DNA of 6,859 bases. Origin: Actinomycetes bacterium (GTDB lineage: Bacteria; Actinomycetota; Acidimicrobiia; Acidimicrobiales; RAAP-2). The stretch spans positions 1 to 6,859 of the forward strand of contig JAJZSX010000131.1 in the NCBI GenBank assembly GCA_021849435.1. Reading direction: 5' to 3'. The notes beneath the pieces are model-generated. The model was given only the letters and a program-made list of their open reading frames with translations, had not been told where the DNA came from and ran no database searches. A program made the position numbers and the translations under genes. This document shows, piece by piece, positions 1 to 5,496 of this stretch (positions within the stretch are counted from its first letter, which is position 1; each line of letters starts with the position of its first letter).

Positions 1-2008
1 CCTCGATGCCGCGGTAACGGTCGTCGAGGCCGTAGACCGTCGTGTTGAACTGGTCGTGCGAGCGCACGGTCTGCAGGATCAGGTGCCCTTCGGGCACCTG
101 GATCGTCTCGAAGGCGTTGCGCGTGAAGCGCGCCTTGCCGCTTGCCGTGTCGAAGGTGCGCGAATCGCGAGGAGGCCGCGGCAGCACGAAGCCGCCCGGG
201 CTCGCAACACGCTCCTCGAAGTCGGTGAATCCCGGCACCACGTTCTCGATGTGGCGTCGAATCAGCCGGTAGTCGCCGGCCATCGCCGGCCAGCCGACGT
301 CCTCGCCGAAGAGGGCCTCGCCGAGGCCGGCGATGATCGCGACCTCGCTGCGCAGGTGCTGCGAACCCGGCTCGAGACGTCCCCGCGACGCGTGCACCAT
401 CGACATCGAGTCCTCAACCGTGACGAACTGCTCGCCGCTCGCTTGGACGTCGCGCTCCGATCGTCCCAGACAGGGAAGGATCAGGGCTTCCTCGCCGTGC
501 ACCACGTGCGAGCGGTTGAGCTTGGTGGCCACGTGCACGCTCAGACCGACTCGTGGCATCGCCGCCTGGGTCACTGCGGTGTCGGGGGTCGCGGCGACGA
601 AGTTGCCCCCCAGGGCGAAGAAGACGTCGATCTTTCCGTCTCGCATCGCGCGAATCGTCTCCACGGTGTCGTAGCCGTGCGCGCGCGGCACCTCGATGTT
701 GAACTCCTCGCCCAGCCGGTCGAGGAACGAGTCGGGCATCTTCTCCCAGATGCCCATCGTCCGATCTCCCTGCACGTTGGAGTGGCCGCGGATCGGCGAC
801 GGTCCGGCGCCGGGGCGGCCGATGTTGCCGCGCAACAACAGGAAATTCACGATCTCGCGAATGGTCGCGACCGCGTTGCGGTGCTGGGTGATGCCCATCG
901 CCCAGCACACGATCACGCTCCTCGCCGCCATGACCTCGGTGGCCACCGCCTCGATCTGACGACGCGTGAGACCGCTCGCCTCTTCGACGTCGGACCAGGC
1001 GAGCTCGCGCCAGCCCTGGCGGGCCTCGTCGAAGCCGTCGCAGTAGGCCTCAATGAAGGCGCGGTCGATGGCGGTGCCCGGCGCGGCCTCCTCGCGCTCG
1101 AGCAGGATCTTGTTGACCCCGGCGAACATCGCGAGGTCGCCGTTGACCTTCACCGGCAGGAACAGGTCGGTCAGCGCGGTGCCCCGGCCAATCAGCCCGC
1201 GCGCGCGCTGGGGGTTCTTGAAGCGCACGAGCCCCGCCTCGGGCAGGGGGTTCGCCGAGATGATCCGCGCGCCGCGGCGCTTGGCCGCCTCGAGGGCGCT
1301 GAGCATGCGTGGATGGTTGGTCCCGGGGTTCTGGCCCACGATGATGATCAGGTCGGTGTGATCCGTGATGTCCTCGAGACTCACCGTCCCCTTGCCGATG
1401 CCGATCGTCTCGGTCAGCGCCGCGCCGCTCGACTCGTGGCACATGTTCGAGCAGTCCGGAAGGTTGTTGGTGCCCAGACGCCGCGCGAGAAGTTGGAAGA
1501 GGAAGGCCGCCTCGTTGCTCGCCCGCCCGCTCGTGTAGAAAGCCGCCCGGTTCGGGTCCGCCATTGCTCGCAGGCGACTCGCACACAGGGCGAGCGCGTC
1601 GTCCCAGGAGATCGGCACATAATGGCTCGCCCCGCGGGCGAGGTACATCGGCTCGGTGAGCCGTCCGTGGCTCTCGAGCTCGTGATCGGACTCGGCGCGC
1701 AGCTGGTCGAGCGAGTGCGTGGCGAAGAAGGCGCGTCCAACGCGCTCGCGCGTCGCCTCCCACGACACGGCCTTGGCGCCGTTCTCGCAGAACTCCGCGT
1801 GGCTGCGCTCTCCGGGCTGGGGATCGGGCCAGGCGCAGCTCGGGCAGTCGAAACCGTCCACCTGGTTCATCGCGGTCAGGGTGCGCGCACTGCGTGCAAC
1901 ACCCATCTCCCTCCACGCGCGCGTCATCGACAAGCGAACCGCGACGCGTCCCACCGCAACTGACTCGGGCCCGTGCACTTCGATGCCGTCACTGGAGCGA
2001 TCGACCAT
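1..2008 (-). CDS. FdhF/YdeP-family molybdopterin oxidoreductase (C-terminus cut by window edge)
   Basis: Large cytoplasmic molybdoenzyme of the bis-MGD (DMSO reductase) superfamily, in the branch annotated FdhF/YdeP and related to formate dehydrogenase alpha subunits; its physiological substrate is not established. The frame is open for 669 codons from ATG 2008 to the left edge, where about 100 residues of a roughly 760-residue family protein are missing. Near the N-terminus, FDCPSCAWPDP gives Cys55 and Cys58, and FCENGAK gives Cys74, the likely Fe-S ligands. MCHESSG carries Cys190-His191, in the place of the Cys/Sec-His molybdenum ligand pair of formate dehydrogenases. VGQNPGTNHPRM and ALGGNF are typical cofactor-binding stretches. 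No twin-arginine or secretion signal is visible. ATG 2008 is preferred because the family N-terminal segment (IEVHGPESVAVG) begins just after it and a weak GGGTGAT precedes it; ATGs at 1927 and 1906 would cut into that segment. It is divergent from moeA. Family is clear, substrate unknown. Confidence 0.93.
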   Translation of the reverse strand, partial: MVDRSSDGIEVHGPESVAVGRVAVRLSMTRAWREMGVARSARTLTAMNQVDGFDCPSCAWPDPQPGERSHAEFCENGAKAVSWEATRERVGRAFFATHSLDQLRAESDHELESHGRLTEPMYLARGASHYVPISWDDALALCASRLRAMADPNRAAFYTSGRASNEAAFLFQLLARRLGTNNLPDCSNMCHESSGAALTETIGIGKGTVSLEDITDHTDLIIIVGQNPGTNHPRMLSALEAAKRRGARIISANPLPEAGLVRFKNPQRARGLIGRGTALTDLFLPVKVNGDLAMFAGVNKILLEREEAAPGTAIDRAFIEAYCDGFDEARQGWRELAWSDVEEASGLTRRQIEAVATEVMAARSVIVCWAMGITQHRNAVATIREIVNFLLLRGNIGRPGAGPSPIRGHSNVQGDRTMGIWEKMPDSFLDRLGEEFNIEVPRAHGYDTVETIRAMRDGKIDVFFALGGNFVAATPDTAVTQAAMPRVGLSVHVATKLNRSHVVHGEEALILPCLGRSERDVQASGEQFVTVEDSMSMVHASRGRLEPGSQHLRSEVAIIAGLGEALFGEDVGWPAMAGDYRLIRRHIENVVPGFTDFEERVASPGGFVLPRPPRDSRTFDTASGKARFTRNAFETIQVPEGHLILQTVRSHDQFNTTVYGLDDRYRGIE

Positions 2009-2145
2009 GTCATCACCCGTCGACGCGTCGCCGGCTCGTTGCCGGGTCTGCGGCGGGCCCCTCACTCGACCCTATCGCGGGCTTCTCGCGAACCGCCGAC
2101 CGGCGTCGCCATTGCCCACTGCGGACCACCGGTAGTCTCTCGTTC
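2009..2145. promoter_or_regulatory. Divergent intergenic region between the YdeP-family gene and moeA
   Basis: These 137 bp separate two divergently transcribed genes and must hold both start regions unless they are transcribed from elsewhere. The moeA-side promoter is described separately. For the minus-strand gene, only a weak TAGGGT (complement of 2069-2074) and a GGGTGAT ribosome-binding-like stretch directly before ATG 2008 are visible. No clear operator palindrome was recognised. A 42-codon plus-strand reading frame here is not considered a gene. Confidence 0.35.
2112..2138 (+). promoter_or_regulatory. Putative promoter giving a leaderless moeA mRNA
   Basis: A TAGTCT -10-like box (2133-2138) lies 7 nt before GTG 2146, with a TTGCCC -35-like hexamer (2112-2117) 15 bp further upstream. 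Transcription would begin at or next to the GTG. No good Shine-Dalgarno sequence precedes the start, which agrees with leaderless translation, common in actinobacteria. The spacer is slightly short and the call rests on motif reading only. Confidence 0.4.
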
Positions 2146-3423
2146 GTGTCGAGTACGCCATCGCCGAGAGCAACGTGGTCGCCGGGTCATCTCGTGATCA
2201 GTGCTGACGACGCCCGCTCGTACGTCCTCGCGGGGCTGAGTCCCCTCGCGCCCCTCGAGCACCCCCTCGCCGCGTCGATCGGACTCGTGGCGGCAAGCAC
2301 GGTGACGGCACGCGAACCTGCGCCCTCCTTCGTCAACTCGGCGATGGATGGGTTCGCCCTGCGCGCAGGTGATGTGACCTCGAGCGACACGCGACTTCGA
2401 ATCGTCGACTCCGTCTTCGCCGGGGAGTCGAGCACCGTCGTCGTAGGCCGCGGCGAGGCGACGCGGATCATGACCGGCGCGCCGCTTCCCCCCGGGGCCG
2501 ACAGCGTCTGCCCGCGCGAGGACGCCACGGTCGAGGCCGACGGCCACGTCGTGATCCAGCGCACGGTGACCATCGGCGACTCGGTACGCCACGTTGGCGA
2601 AGACATCACCGTCGGCCAGACCCTCGTCGAACCCGGCGACGTGATCACGCCGGCCCTACTCGGTGCTCTGGCCGCCCAGGGGCTGACCTCGCTGAGCGCC
2701 CACCCGGTCCCCCGGGTGGGCGTCCTCTCAACCGGCAACGAGCTCGTCGAGAGCGGTCCGCTTCGCGCGGGCCAGATTCGCGACTCGAACCGGCCGACGC
2801 TGCTGGCCGCGCTCGCGCGATCCGGGTTCTCCCCCGTCGACCTCGGCACGGTGCGCGACGCGAAGGAGGACCTGCGCGTCGCCTTCGAGACCGCGCGGGC
2901 GACGTGTAACGCGGTGATCTCCACCGGCGGGGTCAGCGCCGGTGACGCCGACTTCGTCAAGGTCGTGCTCGCCGAGCTCTTCGGCGAGGCAACGCGCTCC
3001 ATGCAGGTCGCGATCCGCCCGGGCAAGCCATTCACCTTCGCCCTCGACGTGGCGAGCGCGACACCGTTCTTCGGACTCGCCGGCAATCCGGTCTCGACGC
3101 TCGTCGGATTCGAGCTCTTCGTGCGCCCGGCCCTGCGACGTCTCGCCGGCCAGCGCGACATCGACCGACCGATCATCCCGATGGTGCTCGACTGCGACCT
3201 CGTACGCCAGCCCGACGGCAAGCTCCACCTCGTGCACGGGGTCTGTCGCGTGCACGACGACGGCCGTCTGCACGTCGAGAGCCTGGCCAAGCGCGGTTCG
3301 CACCTGCTCTTTGCGATCGCGCAGTCCAACTGCCTCGTGATGGCACCCGACGGCCCGAGCCTCGCCGCCGGGCAGATCGTGCGGGCCCTCGTTCTCGACG
3401 ACAACCACCTGAACGCGGTCTGA
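2146..3423 (+). CDS. moeA: Molybdopterin molybdenumtransferase MoeA
   Basis: Catalyses the last common Moco step: adenylylated molybdopterin is hydrolysed and molybdate is inserted, in the cytoplasm. The 425-residue length is usual for MoeA/gephyrin E-domain proteins. Family motifs appear in order: NSAMDGFA (residues 64-71), TGAPLPPGADSV near 112, STGNEL near 198, GQIRDSN near 211, TGGVSAGDADF (260-270, the MPT/molybdate-binding core with conserved Asp267 and Asp269), IRPGKPF near 290 and GNPVS (313-317), followed by a C-terminal beta domain. The reading frame is open much further upstream, but that region overlaps the divergent gene antisense and has no MoeA homology. GTG 2146 is chosen because a -10-like box sits 7 nt upstream; GTG 2194, just before ISADDA, is an alternative that would remove 16 residues. 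The gene ends 6 bp from the convergent cytochrome b gene. Function is secure; the start is moderately sure. Confidence 0.95.
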   Translation: MSSTPSPRATWSPGHLVISADDARSYVLAGLSPLAPLEHPLAASIGLVAASTVTAREPAPSFVNSAMDGFALRAGDVTSSDTRLRIVDSVFAGESSTVVVGRGEATRIMTGAPLPPGADSVCPREDATVEADGHVVIQRTVTIGDSVRHVGEDITVGQTLVEPGDVITPALLGALAAQGLTSLSAHPVPRVGVLSTGNELVESGPLRAGQIRDSNRPTLLAALARSGFSPVDLGTVRDAKEDLRVAFETARATCNAVISTGGVSAGDADFVKVVLAELFGEATRSMQVAIRPGKPFTFALDVASATPFFGLAGNPVSTLVGFELFVRPALRRLAGQRDIDRPIIPMVLDCDLVRQPDGKLHLVHGVCRVHDDGRLHVESLAKRGSHLLFAIAQSNCLVMAPDGPSLAAGQIVRALVLDDNHLNAV

Positions 3424-3429
3424 ACGGTC

Positions 3430-4077
3430 CTAGGTCCGCGGGTCCGAACCTGTGTCGCCCCCATCCTCTTCGAGCCAGCGCGAAGCCTGTCGCGCGGCCC
3501 ACCCCTCGCTGACGCGCCCGCCAAGCATCGACTTCAGGGCCTCGCGGTGCGTAAGCGCCATGTAGACGTGTCCGAGGATGATGACCGCGACCAGCCACGC
3601 GAAGAGGTCGTGGACGAACGTCGCTCCGCCGCGCCAGGACACCGGGAACAGGTCGAACCACTTCAAGATGAGGCCGGTCGCAAACAAGACCACCGACGAG
3701 GCGGCCACCACGACCGCGTTGAGCTTCTGACCTGGATTGAACTTGTCGGCGTCGATGTCGATGCGACCCCACGAGGCGAGCCAGGAGATCTCCGCGCGCG
3801 TCCACTCGTTGACGCGACGCACGTCGCGGCGCAGACGTCGGCCCCACGGACCCAGAGCGGCGACGGCGAACGGGACGGGCAGCGCGATGCCCGTCCACAG
3901 GTGGATCTGCTCGATGGCAATGCGCGGAAGGACCAGTCCGAAGAGCGAGCCGTAGTAGAGGGGGATCGCCGTGACGATGAGGACGGCGAACATCGCCGCG
4001 CTGACCCAGTGCGCCGCGCGCTCGACGGCGTCGAAGCGCACGAGCCTGCGCCGCGCCGCCTCAAGGGCTCGCGTCAC
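3430..4077 (-). CDS. Formate-dehydrogenase-gamma-type cytochrome b subunit, membrane electron carrier
   Basis: A 215-residue integral membrane diheme cytochrome b of the FDH-gamma / Ni-hydrogenase cytochrome b type, expected to pass electrons between the quinone pool and a partner oxidoreductase. Four hydrophobic helices are visible at about residues 22-43, 55-75, 118-138 and 152-175. Candidate heme-ligand histidines sit where this family has them: His23 (RAAHW), His59 (QIHLWTG), His156 (FVHDLFAW) and His170 (GHVYM). The motif KFNPGQKLN (112-120) matches the conserved loop of FDH gamma subunits. The start is GTG 4077: it overlaps the stop of the upstream molybdoenzyme in a GTGA, implying translational coupling, and the family N-terminus follows it. 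The longer open frame upstream lies antiphase inside the molybdoenzyme gene and is not coding. The tail (GWAARQASRWLEE) is also typical of the family. The partner is inferred from the overlap. Confidence 0.92.
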   Translation of the reverse strand: MTRALEAARRRLVRFDAVERAAHWVSAAMFAVLIVTAIPLYYGSLFGLVLPRIAIEQIHLWTGIALPVPFAVAALGPWGRRLRRDVRRVNEWTRAEISWLASWGRIDIDADKFNPGQKLNAVVVAASSVVLFATGLILKWFDLFPVSWRGGATFVHDLFAWLVAVIILGHVYMALTHREALKSMLGGRVSEGWAARQASRWLEEDGGDTGSDPRT

Positions 4078-4787
4078 GTGAGTCTCGGATTCGGGTTGGT
4101 CGGCCCGGTCGATCCGTCCAGCCAGCCGTTCACCGGATAGCCGTTCACTTCCCAGTAGCCCGGCTGGACCTCGTTCACGACGCGGATCGCCGAGAGCCAC
4201 TTGAGCGACTTGTAGCCGTACATCGGCGCGACGTAGAGGCGTACCGGTCCACCGTGCTCGGTCGTGATCGGCGCGTCGAGCATCCGGTAGGCGACGATCA
4301 CGTCGGGCAAGTGAGCCTGATCGATGGTGAGGCTCTCGGTGTCGGCCCCGTCGTAGGACTCGAAGGTGACCGCCACCGCGTCGCGGTGCGCGCCGACCGC
4401 CTCGAGCAGGTGCGAGAGCTTCACGCCTTCCCAGGCCACGTTGGGCACACGCCAGCCCGTGACGCACTGGAAGGTCGCCACCAGTCGCGTCGATGGCATG
4501 GCCGTGAGATCGCTGAAGGTGAACGTCGTCGCACGATCCACCAGACCGCTCACCTCGAGGCGGTACTTGTCGTGGGGAATCATCGGGAAGACGCCGTTGA
4601 GCGAGTAGATGCGAAAGTGGTCGCCCCCCGGCAAGAGGCCAGGAAGCCCCGATCCCAGCAGACGTCCCAGACCGTCCTGGATGGCCCCGCCTACCACGAC
4701 GCCGGCCGCGCCAAGGGCGACCACGCCGAGAAAGACCCGTCGTCCGATGGGGATCGTGCCTGACCCCTTACGCGGTTGCGACGTCAT
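4074..4787 (-). CDS. Tat-exported sulfite-oxidase-fold molybdoenzyme (YedY/MsrP-like)
   Basis: A 237-residue oxidoreductase with the sulfite-oxidase/YedY molybdopterin-binding fold, which carries Mo bound to a single pyranopterin. The N-terminus has a twin-arginine signal, IGRRVFLG (Arg16-Arg17), followed by a hydrophobic run (about 22-35), so the folded enzyme is expected outside the membrane, possibly still anchored. The core has YRLEVSGLV (75-83), a FxDL-type turn, then FQCVTGW with Cys108, the predicted thiolate Mo ligand, and VAWEGVKL, all characteristic of the family. MYGYKSLKWL near the C-terminus matches the conserved GYKS-KW segment. ATG 4787 is preferred over upstream non-ATG codons because AGGGAGG immediately precedes it and the signal peptide begins well. 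The stop overlaps the cytochrome b start. Substrate is unknown: sulfoxide reduction (as in MsrP) or oxidation of a sulfur or other compound are both possible. Only the fold, export and pairing are supported. Confidence 0.92.
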   Translation of the reverse strand: MTSQPRKGSGTIPIGRRVFLGVVALGAAGVVVGGAIQDGLGRLLGSGLPGLLPGGDHFRIYSLNGVFPMIPHDKYRLEVSGLVDRATTFTFSDLTAMPSTRLVATFQCVTGWRVPNVAWEGVKLSHLLEAVGAHRDAVAVTFESYDGADTESLTIDQAHLPDVIVAYRMLDAPITTEHGGPVRLYVAPMYGYKSLKWLSAIRVVNEVQPGYWEVNGYPVNGWLDGSTGPTNPNPRLT

Positions 4788-4883
4788 CACCCTCCCTCGC
4801 AACGTCCCGGTCCGGTGGCGCTCCCCGGCACTTCCTACCGAAACGATGTCAGTGTAGGGACCGACGCGCTCGGCGCCGCCGGC
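4788..4883 (-). promoter_or_regulatory. Gap before the YedY-like gene with possible -10 and strong RBS
   Basis: A 96-bp gap between the moaC stop and the molybdoenzyme start, read on the minus strand. TACACT (complement of 4851-4856) fits TANNNT, but no convincing -35 lies upstream, so a leader of about 57 nt is only possible. AGGGAGGG (complement of 4790-4797) just before ATG 4787 is a purine-rich ribosome binding site, although the spacing to the ATG is short. The gap may separate moaC from the downstream pair or simply be an in-operon spacer. Confidence 0.3.
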
Positions 4884-5384
4884 TCAGTCGCCCTCGCCGG
4901 CCCCGGCCCCGGGGGCGACCTTCCGGCCCCAGTCCCCGGACTTGCCGCCGGACTTTCTCTCGATCACCAGGTCCTCGAAGTGCGCCTCCGCGTCGTGCGC
5001 GGCGAGTGCGTTGAGCAGGCTGAGGGCCGCGAAGGAGCACGCGGTCAGTGCTTCCATCTCCACGCCCGTGCGATTCACGGTCACGACCGTCGAGCGCACG
5101 AGCACGCTGTCGCCTTCACCCATGACCTCGACCTGGACGTCGTTGAGGTTGATGGGATGACACAGGGGGATCAGCTGGGACGTCCGCTTGGCGGCCTGGA
5201 TGCCGGCCAGGCGCGCGGCGAAGACGGGGTCGAGGCCGCCGGGGCCCGCGGGCAGAGATCTCACGTCCACGCGTGAGCGAACGACGCAACTGGCCTGGGC
5301 GCTGCGGCGAGTGGGCTCCTTGTCCGAGACGTCGACCATGCGCAGGCGGCCCTCGTCGTCGAGGTGCGTAAAGGGCGTCTCCAC
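4884..5384 (-). CDS. moaC: MoaC-family protein (cyclic pyranopterin monophosphate synthase homologue) with altered active site
   Basis: MoaC converts 3',8-cyclo-7,8-dihydro-GTP, made by MoaA, to cyclic pyranopterin monophosphate in the cytoplasm. This 166-residue protein has the family hallmarks: FTHLD and RMVDVSDK at the N-terminus, AGIQAAKRTS (60-69), LIPLCHP (71-77, with His76), RTGVEMEALTA (105-115) and KSGGKSGDW (144-152), plus a short glycine-rich tail. Against E. coli MoaC recalled from memory, however, the positions of Lys51, Asp128 and Lys131 are Gly50, Asn125 and Ala128, and no lysine occurs between residues 22 and 66. These are residues regarded as catalytic, so activity is uncertain. 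The start GTG 5384 is supported by a strong GGGAGG five nucleotides upstream and by the family N-terminus. It lies back to back with moaA and upstream of the YedY-like gene on the same strand. Family membership is sure; enzymatic function is not. Confidence 0.9.
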   Translation of the reverse strand: METPFTHLDDEGRLRMVDVSDKEPTRRSAQASCVVRSRVDVRSLPAGPGGLDPVFAARLAGIQAAKRTSQLIPLCHPINLNDVQVEVMGEGDSVLVRSTVVTVNRTGVEMEALTACSFAALSLLNALAAHDAEAHFEDLVIERKSGGKSGDWGRKVAPGAGAGEGD

Positions 5385-5389
5385 CAGTA

Positions 5390-5395
5390 CCTCCC
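5390..5395 (-). promoter_or_regulatory. Shine-Dalgarno fixing the GTG start of moaC
   Basis: On the minus strand GGGAGG is followed by TACTG and then GTG 5384. The near-perfect anti-16S match at good spacing decides the GTG start, as no ATG begins the conserved N-terminus. Confidence 0.75.
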
Positions 5396-5425
5396 TTCGC
5401 CGCGGCCCGAGTTCGAGCCGAGGGC

Positions 5426-5431
5426 ATGCTA
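5426..5431 (-). promoter_or_regulatory. Possible -10 box for moaC
   Basis: TAGCAT (complement of 5426-5431) fits TANNNT and would give a leader of about 35 nt carrying the GGGAGG site. No recognisable -35 lies at the expected spacing, so this is a weak call within the 112-bp moaC/moaA divergent gap. Confidence 0.28.
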
Positions 5432-5484
5432 CAGCCGTGACGCCCCGCCACGCGAGGACCGACGGCGTTTCGTGCGCCCCTCGT

Positions 5485-5490
5485 TAGGCT
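5485..5490 (+). promoter_or_regulatory. Putative -10 box giving a leaderless moaA mRNA
   Basis: TAGGCT ends 6 nt before ATG 5497, placing the expected transcription start at the start codon. The start has only a G-run (GGGG) upstream and no AGGAGG-type site. The -35 region is not recognisable. The arrangement parallels the one before moeA. Confidence 0.38.
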
Positions 5491-5496
5491 CGGGGC

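Noticed and set aside
56..1963. A 635-codon open frame on the plus strand, and other long frames, across the FdhF/YdeP gene
   Set aside because: It lies antisense to a gene with clear family motifs and is Arg/His/Ala-rich with no recognisable domain. Long stop-free antisense frames are expected in very GC-rich coding DNA.
2007..2135. A 42-codon plus-strand frame with one CRVCGG (CxxC) motif in the divergent gap
   Set aside because: It has no ribosome binding site, only one CxxC pair, overlaps the start of the minus-strand gene, and its end overlaps the putative moeA -10 box. Homologues in relatives would be needed to revive it.
1894..2145. Upstream extension of the moeA frame to a 509-residue protein
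   Set aside because: The added 84 codons run antisense over the start of the divergent oxidoreductase gene and bear no MoeA sequence; normal family length starts near 2146-2194.
4078..4467. N-terminal extension of the cytochrome b frame to 345 residues
   Set aside because: The extra 130 codons are antiphase within the YedY-like gene on the same strand, are Arg/Ala-rich without homology, and GTG 4077 gives the standard family N-terminus with a GTGA overlap.
5385..5496. Moco riboswitch in the moaC/moaA gap
   Set aside because: Looked for extended paired stems with a conserved purine-rich core; the gap is only 112 bp and divided between two promoters, and no such fold could be supported by eye.
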